From contig NZ_MDVN01000022.1 of NCBI RefSeq assembly GCF_002741945.1, forward strand, positions 1 through 64,000: a stretch of 64,000 bases of DNA, in the 5' to 3' direction. A program made the position numbers and the translations under genes. Shown one piece after another: positions 1 to 8,449 of this stretch. The notes beneath the pieces are model-generated. The model was not told the DNA's origin and made no database searches. It was given only the letters and a program-made list of their open reading frames with translations. Each line of letters starts with the position of its first letter. The first letter of the stretch is position 1. Source of the stretch: Gaetbulibacter sp. 4G1. Its GTDB lineage: Bacteria; Bacteroidota; Bacteroidia; Flavobacteriales; Flavobacteriaceae.

Positions 1-200
1 TTCTCCTTTTCTTGGCCGCTGAAGTATAAAAAAAACCTATAATGACTCCTTTATAATCTAATTTTTATCTTTAATAAAAACTAACACAATAAAAATATAA
101 CACGTTAAGGATAGTAATATCATCCTTTTTGAGGCACAATAAAAAAATACAATGGATAAAACAAGCCCCAATCCATATCGAAGTGAAGGCTATAATTACT
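1..200. other. Window edge, no gene recognised
   Basis: This AT-rich stretch lies downstream of the minus-strand porin and runs to the window edge. No convincing coding frame, RNA gene or strong hairpin is visible. It may contain the tail of something beginning outside the window, but nothing here supports a specific call. Confidence 0.4.
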
Positions 201-2174
201 TTATAAGAAGAAGTTCCATACTACTCCGAAACGCACAGTAAAGTCTCGATATGGATTGTTTGGTGCTGCGAAATAATTGTAACCTGTAAATGCTGAATTG
301 AAATGCTCGGCTTTTATATAAATTCTTGTTTGACGAATTTTTGCATTTACAAAGAAATCTAATCGTGGGAATCCGCCATATTCTTTATCGGTTTGTACAT
401 AGAATTCTGCCAACAATGGATCGTAGCTATTCATATTATACTTTGTGAAGTAATTGAATGTTACACCTGTTTGTAAGTACATGGCTTTTTTAAATACGTG
501 ACTGGAATAATACAATGTATTGCGCGTAGTAAGCTGCGGAACGTTTAATATATTATTATCGTCTTGTACGTTTTGATATAATAAGGTATTCTGCAGTGCA
601 AATTTGCCAACTTTTATTTCTTTGTCTAATTTAACTCTTAAATAACTTATTGTTTCGGTATTTTGAAATGGTTTGATTGGAACAAATTCGCCATCTGGAA
701 TCCCTGTTGCATCTCTTTTAAAATAGGTATAGTCGTTTATTGTTGAATAATCGACAGAAATATCAGCTATTTTTTTTGATTTTAACTGAAATGCTAATTG
801 TTGGGTTTCTGTATTATTAAAATTGTTTCGCCAATTATAGTTTGTGTAGTTACTTTGATATAACAGCACATTATAATTTGGTGCTTTGGAACTGTGATTT
901 ATTGATGCTGTTGCTGATAAATCGCTATTTAGTTTGAATGTAGCATGTGCCTTTAAAAAATTTCCATCGAAATCTCCTGAAACATTTATTCCTAGCTCAC
1001 CAAATAATTCAAACTTTTTAAATTGCTTGCGGTATTTTCCTCCAGCTGAAAACACATCGCCTTTTAATCTATTGGTTATTGTATTACCATTTAATACTAC
1101 CACCTTGTTGTAACCATAATTATAATTATTACTGCTTACATTAAATTGTAAATCGCCAATAATATTGTTACTATAATTTAGTTGAAGTTGATTATAAAAA
1201 TTTTCGAGTGTTACACGGTCTCTTTGGTTCGAACTTGCAAAAGCACTTCCAAAATAACTTGTACTTACACTAGTTTGATCGTATTGGTACGATTTATCTT
1301 TTAAAGATATAATATGACCTATGCTTAATTTATTTTTTGAAAGCGAGTCTTTTTTTCTGATAATACTATAATTATGCTCTAAATGAAACCGCTTTCCTCT
1401 TAATATATTTTCAGCATTTTCGAAATTTACTTCTAAAATTGAGCGATCTAAAAATTCCTCGACTCCATTTTCGAAATTCTCAATCATATCATCTCTTAGC
1501 CCCCCATTTTCTTGATTCAACAAGTCTTGCATTACTATATGTGCTCTTGCAAAGTAGCGATTGTTTTTAGTTTGATAGTTTGTTGTAAAACGAAAATTCC
1601 CTGTACTTGTTAACAAGTGCTGGTATTTACCTAAGGACCGAAGGCCTTTGTAAGCTATTGAAAAATTTAATTGAGGCGATGTGTTAACTGTGAAAAAAGA
1701 ATCGGCAAGTTGCCCTTGCTCAAAAGCAGATTTATACAATAGTTCTGTTAATGGTGTTGGCACACGATAGTAATTAACATCTTCTATCTCCATATAATTA
1801 AAGTGCCTTGCTCTTGCACCAAAACTCGGCATTAGGCTAGTGTTTTCAAAATTATACGTTAGGCTATTGTAGGTTTGCCCTAAGTTTGAAAAAGGTATTA
1901 AACCAAAATTGTCTTTCCGTAAATAATTAAACTTGTATTCTTTTCGAATGGTTAAGGTAGTATCTACAAATGTTGTATCGTTTTTATGGGAGATAATTAA
2001 GTAGTCTGATATTTTAGCTTTTTCTTGCTTAGCTCCTCTATTATTTAAATCTGGATTTAGAGAGTCTTGCTTTCTTAAGCGCTCCATTTGTTCTTTTGAT
2101 AGTTTAGGTTTTGTTTGTGCACTTACATTATTAAACAAAAACACCAAAAAAAATACTAAAATTAATCTTATCAT
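201..2174 (-). CDS. Putative outer-membrane porin (Porin_10-like)
   Basis: The 657-residue protein begins with a signal peptide ending near VSAQ (about residue 20). A basic, polar linker containing KLSKEQMERLRKQDSL follows. The rest is a long beta-strand-rich region of alternating aromatic and polar residues, ending in Phe-Phe-Leu, as expected for a transmembrane beta-barrel. The layout matches the Bacteroidota 'putative porin' family often found near cell-envelope genes. It would sit in the outer membrane and allow diffusion of small solutes; the substrate is unknown. It is transcribed alone and is separated from the next upstream minus-strand gene by a strong hairpin terminator. The family call is from overall character and length, not from a catalytic motif. 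A TonB-dependent receptor is excluded by size and the absence of a plug domain. Confidence 0.75.
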   Translation of the reverse strand: MIRLILVFFLVFLFNNVSAQTKPKLSKEQMERLRKQDSLNPDLNNRGAKQEKAKISDYLIISHKNDTTFVDTTLTIRKEYKFNYLRKDNFGLIPFSNLGQTYNSLTYNFENTSLMPSFGARARHFNYMEIEDVNYYRVPTPLTELLYKSAFEQGQLADSFFTVNTSPQLNFSIAYKGLRSLGKYQHLLTSTGNFRFTTNYQTKNNRYFARAHIVMQDLLNQENGGLRDDMIENFENGVEEFLDRSILEVNFENAENILRGKRFHLEHNYSIIRKKDSLSKNKLSIGHIISLKDKSYQYDQTSVSTSYFGSAFASSNQRDRVTLENFYNQLQLNYSNNIIGDLQFNVSSNNYNYGYNKVVVLNGNTITNRLKGDVFSAGGKYRKQFKKFELFGELGINVSGDFDGNFLKAHATFKLNSDLSATASINHSSKAPNYNVLLYQSNYTNYNWRNNFNNTETQQLAFQLKSKKIADISVDYSTINDYTYFKRDATGIPDGEFVPIKPFQNTETISYLRVKLDKEIKVGKFALQNTLLYQNVQDDNNILNVPQLTTRNTLYYSSHVFKKAMYLQTGVTFNYFTKYNMNSYDPLLAEFYVQTDKEYGGFPRLDFFVNAKIRQTRIYIKAEHFNSAFTGYNYFAAPNNPYRDFTVRFGVVWNFFL

Positions 2175-2236
2175 AACTTAATTTTCCACAGCAAAAGTAA
2201 TTATTTGAACGCTAATTTTAAGTAAATATTTTAAAT

Positions 2237-2269
2237 AAAGAAAGCCAGCTATTTTAGCTGGCTTTCTTT
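2237..2269 (-). terminator. Rho-independent terminator of the arylsulfotransferase-like gene
   Basis: A perfect 14-bp stem (left arm 2237-2250, right arm 2256-2269) with a 5-nt loop lies just past the stop of the minus-strand gene ending at 2326. The arms carry A/T runs at their outer ends, so it could act in both directions. Confidence 0.85.
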
Positions 2270-2325
2270 ATTGCTTTAAACTTGGTAAATATACCAAACA
2301 AAAGTAACTTGTATTTTTGAAGAAA

Positions 2326-3954
2326 CTATTGTTTAACTATTTTTTTACTTATTGATTTGTCTTTAAAACTAATTTTTACAAAATAAATGCCTTTAGATAA
2401 ATAACTAATATCAATCTTATTAGAATTATAGTTGCTTTGTATCTTTTTACCAATTACATTATATACTTCGATTCTATCTATATTGTGTTTGGACTTGATA
2501 TTTAAAATATTTTTCACTGGATTAGGAAATATTTTAAGGTCAGCAAATTCTGCATCTTTAGTACTTAAAATTGAACAAGACTGTAAACTAGCTCCAGTTT
2601 CTATTGTTCCTTGCGGTGTTAAATCTCTCCCTGTAAACGCGGGATAACTAAGTTCGTATTTAAAAGCTCTAAATGTTAAGTTACCTAATGGTGTATCTCC
2701 TTGAGCTATTATATCTCCATTATTTCTTTGAGGGTTAATATATTCCCAAACTTTATTTTTTAGATTATCTATTTCAAATAAATACCCAGAATCTGAATCA
2801 CAAATCAAAGTATTTCCATTGGGAAGTCTTTGAGCACTAGACATTATCCTTGAAAAAAAGTCAGTGAGAGTAGTTGGATCTTGATAAGACCAATCCAAAT
2901 TTGTTGGCCCATAAGGGGCGCCAGTATAAGTATAGTTTCCACTCATATCCTTTTCCGGATTTATTATTTCTACTGTAGAATACTCGGTAGACCTACCGAA
3001 ACCGTTATTAAATAATAAAATCTTACCTCCATCATTGTAAGTACTCGGAATCCAATGTGGCGTATGTTGTCCAAATAATTTTTGATCTGATTCTAATCCT
3101 TTTCCATAAGCAAATGGGTTCCCCCATCTGTAAAGTATGTCTCCTCCTTTATTTCTATTTCCTCCAGAATGTAAAGAAGCTTCTAATGTTGTTGTTGAAT
3201 GATCTATTATATATATTTCATTCATTTGTCGTGCGCTAATTATAATTTCGTCTAGGTTTTCGTTATATTGAATTGAATTACAATGCAACCAATTAGCTTT
3301 TTTATCGGAGGTCCCCAAATAATTAATATCTAACAATTGCGGGCTATTAGAGACTACTCCAAAATTATCTTTGGTGTTATCAAAATCTTGGATTAAATGG
3401 TCCCAGATGTTCCATTCCCATACAATACTAGCTCCTCCATTTATTAAATCTGGCGCAATCTCAATAACTTGTTCATTGTATAAATCTGCATCATCTAACA
3501 ATGCAGGATCTCTTCCTGCCTGTATAGCTTCAGCTGCAGCTTTTTTTGTTAAAGCGAGTATTAAAATATTTCCGTTAGACATAGGGTATATATCATGATG
3601 CTGAGTCAAGCTACTTGAAGAGTATGTGTAGCTCCAAATTACATTATCATCCCAATCTATTTTTTCAATAATTCCACCTATACCAGGAATTGAAATATCG
3701 GTATTTTCTATAACCCCTGTTCTTAAGATACTCCCATCTTCTAAAAGGTATACAGATTTTCCATCAATGTAATTACTAGTCCACTTATTAATTATTTCTC
3801 CACAATTATTAATTAAATAAGTAGACTTATGACTTGTAAATAAGGTATATCCATTATAAGCTTCAGCAGAATTGCTAATTATGCCAACCGTATTTTGAGA
3901 GTATAAATTAGCAATAATTGAAACAATAGCGAAAAAGATATAATACTTCTTCAT
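2326..3954 (-). CDS. Secreted arylsulfotransferase-like protein with T9SS sorting domain
   Basis: The 542-residue protein has a signal peptide (MKKYYIFFAIVSIIANLYSQ). A beta-propeller-like body of the arylsulfotransferase (ASST) type follows, with repeated 'GNILI' and 'GNTLICDS' strands and histidine-containing motifs TQHHDIYP, HCNSIQYN and GQHTPHW. ASST enzymes transfer sulfate between phenolic compounds through a histidine intermediate. Whether these histidines are the catalytic ones cannot be proven by eye. The last ~75 residues (FPNPVKN ... SKGIYFVKI ... KKIVKQ) form a typical type A T9SS sorting domain, so the protein should be exported and anchored or released at the cell surface by the PorU/PorV system encoded at 24.8-30 kb. 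It is transcribed alone and ends in a hairpin terminator. A non-enzymatic propeller role is the main alternative. Confidence 0.8.
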   Translation of the reverse strand: MKKYYIFFAIVSIIANLYSQNTVGIISNSAEAYNGYTLFTSHKSTYLINNCGEIINKWTSNYIDGKSVYLLEDGSILRTGVIENTDISIPGIGGIIEKIDWDDNVIWSYTYSSSSLTQHHDIYPMSNGNILILALTKKAAAEAIQAGRDPALLDDADLYNEQVIEIAPDLINGGASIVWEWNIWDHLIQDFDNTKDNFGVVSNSPQLLDINYLGTSDKKANWLHCNSIQYNENLDEIIISARQMNEIYIIDHSTTTLEASLHSGGNRNKGGDILYRWGNPFAYGKGLESDQKLFGQHTPHWIPSTYNDGGKILLFNNGFGRSTEYSTVEIINPEKDMSGNYTYTGAPYGPTNLDWSYQDPTTLTDFFSRIMSSAQRLPNGNTLICDSDSGYLFEIDNLKNKVWEYINPQRNNGDIIAQGDTPLGNLTFRAFKYELSYPAFTGRDLTPQGTIETGASLQSCSILSTKDAEFADLKIFPNPVKNILNIKSKHNIDRIEVYNVIGKKIQSNYNSNKIDISYLSKGIYFVKISFKDKSISKKIVKQ

Positions 3955-4005
3955 AGCAGTTTAAAGTATTAGGTTAAACAGTATTATAAAAATACTGATG
4001 TAAAT

Positions 4006-4039
4006 AAAAAAGTTCAACAATTATATTGCTGAACTTTTT
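4006..4039 (-). terminator. Terminator of the small lipoprotein gene
   Basis: Arms 4006-4020 and 4026-4039 pair with one mismatch around a short loop. A run of A on the plus strand gives a U-tract for minus-strand transcription. It follows the stop of the gene at 4064. Confidence 0.75.
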
Positions 4040-4063
4040 ATATAATAAAATTGTTTATTCTTA

Positions 4064-4792
4064 TTAATTACTTAAAGTAAATTCTGTTGCTTCAGATGCA
4101 CCAAAACTTCCTCCAGTTTTTATAACGTTTCCATTATTTGTAAGCGTATAAGAACCATTCCCGTAAGTACAGCAAATACCATCAGAATACACATCATAAA
4201 TAGTAAATGTATATGTACCGTTTGGTAAACAGAATTTATGAGAAGCATCTGTTTGACTACCAGCATATGCTGCTGAGTAAAGTACTGTTCCAGATGAATC
4301 TTTAATATCCCATGATGTTTCAGCAGAATAAGAATCAAAAACTATGTCTAAAAAAGTTTCTGGATTTGGGCATACCTGCTCTAAATTTAATGTAATAGGA
4401 TCTCCTACAAATAAACCTTCAGAATCCATAAACTCTAAAGTTAATGTGTCTCCGTTAGGATCAATACTCGCTCCATCAACATCAACATTAAACACTCCAG
4501 CATTACTATTTGCAGGCACTGTTACTGAAGCAGGCACTGTGTAAGTTGAAGCACTAGCCGATGTTTGATCAGCTACAACACTAATTGTAAATGATCTATC
4601 TGCACTTGCTACTTGAGATGTAAATATTTTTACTTCTTGTGATGCAGTTCCTGTTGGGTCAACGCCAATATTGAATCCAGTCTCAAAAGAAACATAATCA
4701 ATATTAGAAATGGCAATAACATCTTCATTTTTCTCACAGCTTACAAAAGCAATTAGAGAAACAAACAGAAAGAATAAGTTAATTTTTTTCAT
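4064..4792 (-). CDS. Lipoprotein with two beta-domains, function unknown
   Basis: The 242-residue protein has a lipoprotein signal with Cys after LIAFVS (residue 20), so it is probably lipid-anchored. Residues ~25-140 look like an Ig- or Calx-beta-like strand domain (VSFETGF, TVPASVTVPANSNAGVFNVDV, TLTLEFMDSEG) with a single Cys at its end. Residues ~145-242 form a second domain with the motif YTFTIYDVYSDGICCTYGNG, a Cys-Cys glycine-rich pattern that recurs in secreted flavobacterial proteins, often next to peptidases. It lies just downstream of the subtilase gene on the same strand (118-bp gap) and might be cotranscribed with it. No enzymatic motif is visible; a binding or surface-display role is only a guess. 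Confidence 0.7.
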   Translation of the reverse strand: MKKINLFFLFVSLIAFVSCEKNEDVIAISNIDYVSFETGFNIGVDPTGTASQEVKIFTSQVASADRSFTISVVADQTSASASTYTVPASVTVPANSNAGVFNVDVDGASIDPNGDTLTLEFMDSEGLFVGDPITLNLEQVCPNPETFLDIVFDSYSAETSWDIKDSSGTVLYSAAYAGSQTDASHKFCLPNGTYTFTIYDVYSDGICCTYGNGSYTLTNNGNVIKTGGSFGASEATEFTLSN

Positions 4793-4910
4793 AATGTAAT
4801 TTTTTAATTATTTATTGAGTTAGTCAAGCCAAATATAATATTTATTTTATAAATATCATATTCAGAATCGTTTATATATGCAGTATCTGCACAGTTTTTA
4901 GTTATAAAAT

Positions 4911-6851
4911 TTATTCGATAACAACTTTCTTATTAAAAATTGCGTTACCGTTCTGGATATTTAAAAAATATACTCCAGAATAAAATGCTTTTGTATCAAT
5001 TGAATGATTAATCTTTGACGATGCTTCTTTTAAGCTTTTCTTATATACTTCACGTCCTTGTAAATCATACAAACGAATTGTAGATTTTTCACTTTTAGAA
5101 TCAAAGTTTAAATTTAACTTATCATTTGTTGGATTAGGCCAAACCGTTACATTAGATATTAATTTATCTGACACACCTAATGTTAAATTAGCTCCTGTTA
5201 GAATTAAAGAAAAGGCTTGAGAACCATTAGTTAACGTTCCTTTATGCGTTACTGTTAAAGTATAATTTCCTGCTACAGAAGTGGTAATATCAATTCTTTC
5301 AATATTATCAACATTATTATCTCCTTTAATGGCAGCAGCAGCTACATTAGTATTATCTAACTTCCATGGAGTAAAAGTTGTAGCGCCAGAATCTTCTATT
5401 CTTAAATCTAAATCATTAACTAACCTAGGTGTTAAAACATTACCTGGACTTGAAGATGTAGCTCCTGCAGGGTCTGTCCAACAAATGGTAGCACTAATTG
5501 GTCCTGTTCCTGCTGAAGAGAATTGGTATGTATATGTACCACTATTATTTAAGGTTAGCTCATCTATTTTAGCTGTTCCATCATTATCATCTTTAATTGC
5601 ATTAGCTGCATCTTCAGCGTTAAGTAAACCCCAGCCAAAAACAGGATCTGGTCCTACTTTATTTCCGCCATCAATTGCTGTATGACAAACCAAGCCTTTT
5701 AATGTTGCAGCTCTCATATAATTTGAGTTTAACTGGTTATAATATTCTTGAAGCAATAAGCATGTCCCAGCTACATTAGGTGATGCCATTGATGTGCCTG
5801 AAAAAGTTGAGTACTCTGTGTTCGATCCAGATGTTGGTGAGTATACATTAGTTCCATCACCTGCAATATCTGGTTTAATTCTAAAATCATCAGTAGGCCC
5901 TTGGCTACTTCCTGAATTTATTGCTAAAACTGTTATTTCTCCAGTCGTTGCATTAAAAAATGGGTTTGCATTTGCAACTACCAAATTATTTTTAGCAGTT
6001 TTATTTCCTGTTAATTTATCGTAACCTGTACCCAAACCTCCAGTGTATGTATCAGTTCCTTCATTACCAGCAGATTTCACAGCTAAATAGAAGGGAGAAG
6101 AGAAGGCTACTTGATCCCATGTTCTAGCATTAGCTGTATAAGCTCCAATATTAGCAGCTGTGATTTGCTGTGTCCCTCCGTTTGTAAATATAGGAACACC
6201 GTAAGAATGATTGGAAATCAGTAAGCCGTTTGAAGCTTCATTAAGAGCTTCAGTATCATCTATAGTCCAATCAAAAGATCTCAAAGTTGCTTTAGGGGCC
6301 ATTCCTTTAGCACTTGCATCTGCTCCTTTACCCATTAGAGTACCAGCTACATGTGTTGCATGATCACTTATTGGTCCAAAAAAACCTCCAGGAAATTCAG
6401 GATATTCAACTCTAGATTGTGGAACTATTTGATCGTCCTTAAATTCATCATGAGTACCACGCACGCTTTCTTCATCCCATACCCCAATATTCATATTTTC
6501 TCCTTCCAAACTTAACCCCAAGCTTCCTCCAGGTTGTATTCTATTAGTTTTCGTACCAATGGCACTATTTACATTGTGGGTTGTTCTATAAATAGGGTTC
6601 CCATCTACAATATCATAAATATCGTAAGTTTTACCTTTATTTTTATACTTTCTACCAAGTGCTTTATTTGATTTCAAATAATTTTCAATCCTGCTTTCTC
6701 TTTCTAAATACTTATTAAGTAACTCAGCTTTAAGGTCATCTATATTTTCTTTATTATAAGTTTCAGTAATTTTTTTTATTTCAGCATCTGTTTGCGCCGC
6801 TACTATAAAACCAAATAATAACAATAAACTAAAAAGTAGTTTTCTTTTCAT
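4911..6851 (-). CDS. Secreted S8 family serine peptidase (subtilase) with T9SS sorting domain
   Basis: The 646-residue protein has a signal peptide to about AAQ20, then a propeptide-like region to ~115. The catalytic triad of a subtilisin-type peptidase is visible: Asp126 in GVWDEES, His167 in DHATHVAGT and Ser354 in SGTSMASPNVAG. The oxyanion Asn263 lies in AGNEG. Residues ~440-565 form a beta-sandwich (WTDPAG ... RLVNDLDLRI) as found after S8 domains in this group. The C-terminal ~80 residues (WPNPTNDKLNLNF ... YSGVYFLNI ... KKVVIE) are a T9SS sorting domain. It should therefore be an extracellular or surface peptidase. It lies between a SusCD pair and a small lipoprotein on the same strand, which suggests protein or peptide scavenging, but a terminator separates it from susD. 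Confidence 0.92.
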   Translation of the reverse strand: MKRKLLFSLLLLFGFIVAAQTDAEIKKITETYNKENIDDLKAELLNKYLERESRIENYLKSNKALGRKYKNKGKTYDIYDIVDGNPIYRTTHNVNSAIGTKTNRIQPGGSLGLSLEGENMNIGVWDEESVRGTHDEFKDDQIVPQSRVEYPEFPGGFFGPISDHATHVAGTLMGKGADASAKGMAPKATLRSFDWTIDDTEALNEASNGLLISNHSYGVPIFTNGGTQQITAANIGAYTANARTWDQVAFSSPFYLAVKSAGNEGTDTYTGGLGTGYDKLTGNKTAKNNLVVANANPFFNATTGEITVLAINSGSSQGPTDDFRIKPDIAGDGTNVYSPTSGSNTEYSTFSGTSMASPNVAGTCLLLQEYYNQLNSNYMRAATLKGLVCHTAIDGGNKVGPDPVFGWGLLNAEDAANAIKDDNDGTAKIDELTLNNSGTYTYQFSSAGTGPISATICWTDPAGATSSSPGNVLTPRLVNDLDLRIEDSGATTFTPWKLDNTNVAAAAIKGDNNVDNIERIDITTSVAGNYTLTVTHKGTLTNGSQAFSLILTGANLTLGVSDKLISNVTVWPNPTNDKLNLNFDSKSEKSTIRLYDLQGREVYKKSLKEASSKINHSIDTKAFYSGVYFLNIQNGNAIFNKKVVIE

Positions 6852-6930
6852 TTCTTATTTATATAATTCATTAATAAAATAATTTTTAATGGTTGGTAAA
6901 AAATTAGTTAATTATTAATCTATAAAAAAA

Positions 6931-6965
6931 ATGGAGTAGTTTTTAGTGCTTAAAAACTACTCCAT
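6931..6965 (-). terminator. Terminator of the susC-susD operon
   Basis: A perfect 15-bp inverted repeat (6931-6945 with 6951-6965, 5-nt loop) lies 30 bp past the susD stop. A plus-strand A-run next to it gives U residues on the minus-strand transcript. Confidence 0.85.
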
Positions 6966-6995
6966 ACTATATAATTTATAAATTAAGACTAGTCC

Positions 6996-8435
6996 TTAGT
7001 TATTGATAGACTCATCAATATTAGGATTAGCATCAATTTCTTTTTCTGGAATTTTTAAGTAAAATAATTCGCTATCAGCTGGTACAGTAAGTACAACTCT
7101 ATGCTCAGGATCTCTTACAATAGCACTTCGCGTTCTTTTAGCATCAAACCATTCAACTCCAAATTCTCCATATAACTCTTTACGTCTTTCAAGTAAAATC
7201 TCATCCATAAGAGCCGCTCCAGTACTTGTAGATTTTACAGCACTACCATCTCTAGCAGATTGTAAAGCAAATAATAAATCTTGTGCAGGACCGTCATTAC
7301 CCATTCTTGCTTGAGCTTCAGCATCAATTAATACCATTTCAGATTTTCTCATAATTGGTAAATCAGTATCAAAAGTAAATGCAAACTTTGTTGTAATAAA
7401 CTCTCTGTAAGGAGTAGAAGAACCATAAATATCGAAAAATAATCTTCTAACATCTGTAGCAGCAAACTCAGAAACAAAATTTGTATTTACATAAGTTGCT
7501 TGATAAGATAGTGTTAAGTGATCTGTCATTACGTGTGGTGCCGCATAAAAGAAATTAGTTTCATTAGCATCTTGGTACATACCCCATAACCATTCTTGAT
7601 CTCCTAAATCAGTAAAACCTGCGCCCCAGTTTGTAGATACAACAGCTGATGCTGCATTACCTCCGTAAGCTGCTCTAGCAGACGAAGAAGCTAATGCCCA
7701 ATCATCTTGAGTCACTAAAAGCACACGAGATAAGATACCTTGCGCTACAGCTTTATTAATATAACTTTTTCCTAAACGTGAATCTGGTAAATCAGCGATT
7801 GCCGCTTTTAAATCAGATAATATTAAAGCATATACTTCACTAGTAGGGCTTGTTGGATTACCTTCAGAAGCTCCAGTTGCTGGCTCAGTATAAATTGGTA
7901 ATCTAGAAGCCGAAGGATCTGTAGTATAATTAGGTGCGAACTCTAATGCTAACTGAAAATAATGGAACGCTCTTAACGTTTTTCCAACTGCAATAAACTC
8001 TCTTTTAGATACATCATCTAAAGTACTGCTTTCAACACCTTGAATAAGAACATTCGCTTGGTTAACATTATCATAGTTATAATCCCAGTTAAAGATTGTA
8101 CGTCTATAATTTGGCTCTCTATTTTCATGTCCATAATCAAAACGATACCAGTTTGGTGATTGGATAATATCATTACCTTTTACTGTTCTAGCAAAATACA
8201 TCGCATATAAACCTCCAGTATCAACTGTAGTATACTGCGCTCTAAAGTTTCTTAAAATACCTGTAACATAAGACTCAACAACAGCACGATCAGCAAATAC
8301 TACATCAGCAGTAACACCATTTGTGTTTTTTGGTTCTTCTAAAAATTCTTTTTGACAGCTAGTCATCAATGCAAAAGCTGTAAACATAAGGAGGAAACCT
8401 CTCTTTATATTTTTTAAGTTAAAATTACTTTTCAT
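6996..8435 (-). CDS. RagB/SusD family nutrient-binding outer-membrane lipoprotein
   Basis: The 479-residue protein starts with a lipoprotein signal whose Cys follows FALMTS (residue 27), then QKEFLEEPKN, the usual SusD start. The body is helix-rich with TPR-like pairs (AVGKTLRAFHYFQLALEFAP, YALILSDLKAAIADLPD). Near the C-terminus is the SusD-type segment MRKSEMVLIDAEAQARMG ... LLERRKELYGEFGVEWFDAKRT. SusD proteins sit on the outer face of the outer membrane as a lid on the partner SusC transporter and capture oligomeric nutrients. The gene lies 14 bp downstream of susC on the same strand, so the two form one operon. The ligand is unknown. With no glycoside hydrolases nearby and a secreted peptidase next door, peptides are as likely as glycans. 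Confidence 0.93.
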   Translation of the reverse strand: MKSNFNLKNIKRGFLLMFTAFALMTSCQKEFLEEPKNTNGVTADVVFADRAVVESYVTGILRNFRAQYTTVDTGGLYAMYFARTVKGNDIIQSPNWYRFDYGHENREPNYRRTIFNWDYNYDNVNQANVLIQGVESSTLDDVSKREFIAVGKTLRAFHYFQLALEFAPNYTTDPSASRLPIYTEPATGASEGNPTSPTSEVYALILSDLKAAIADLPDSRLGKSYINKAVAQGILSRVLLVTQDDWALASSSARAAYGGNAASAVVSTNWGAGFTDLGDQEWLWGMYQDANETNFFYAAPHVMTDHLTLSYQATYVNTNFVSEFAATDVRRLFFDIYGSSTPYREFITTKFAFTFDTDLPIMRKSEMVLIDAEAQARMGNDGPAQDLLFALQSARDGSAVKSTSTGAALMDEILLERRKELYGEFGVEWFDAKRTRSAIVRDPEHRVVLTVPADSELFYLKIPEKEIDANPNIDESINN

Positions 8436-8449
8436 CTTTTTCTTTTTTT

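Noticed and set aside
5281-5685. A 134-codon plus-strand open frame
   Set aside because: Antisense to the subtilase, whose catalytic motifs and sorting domain are intact.
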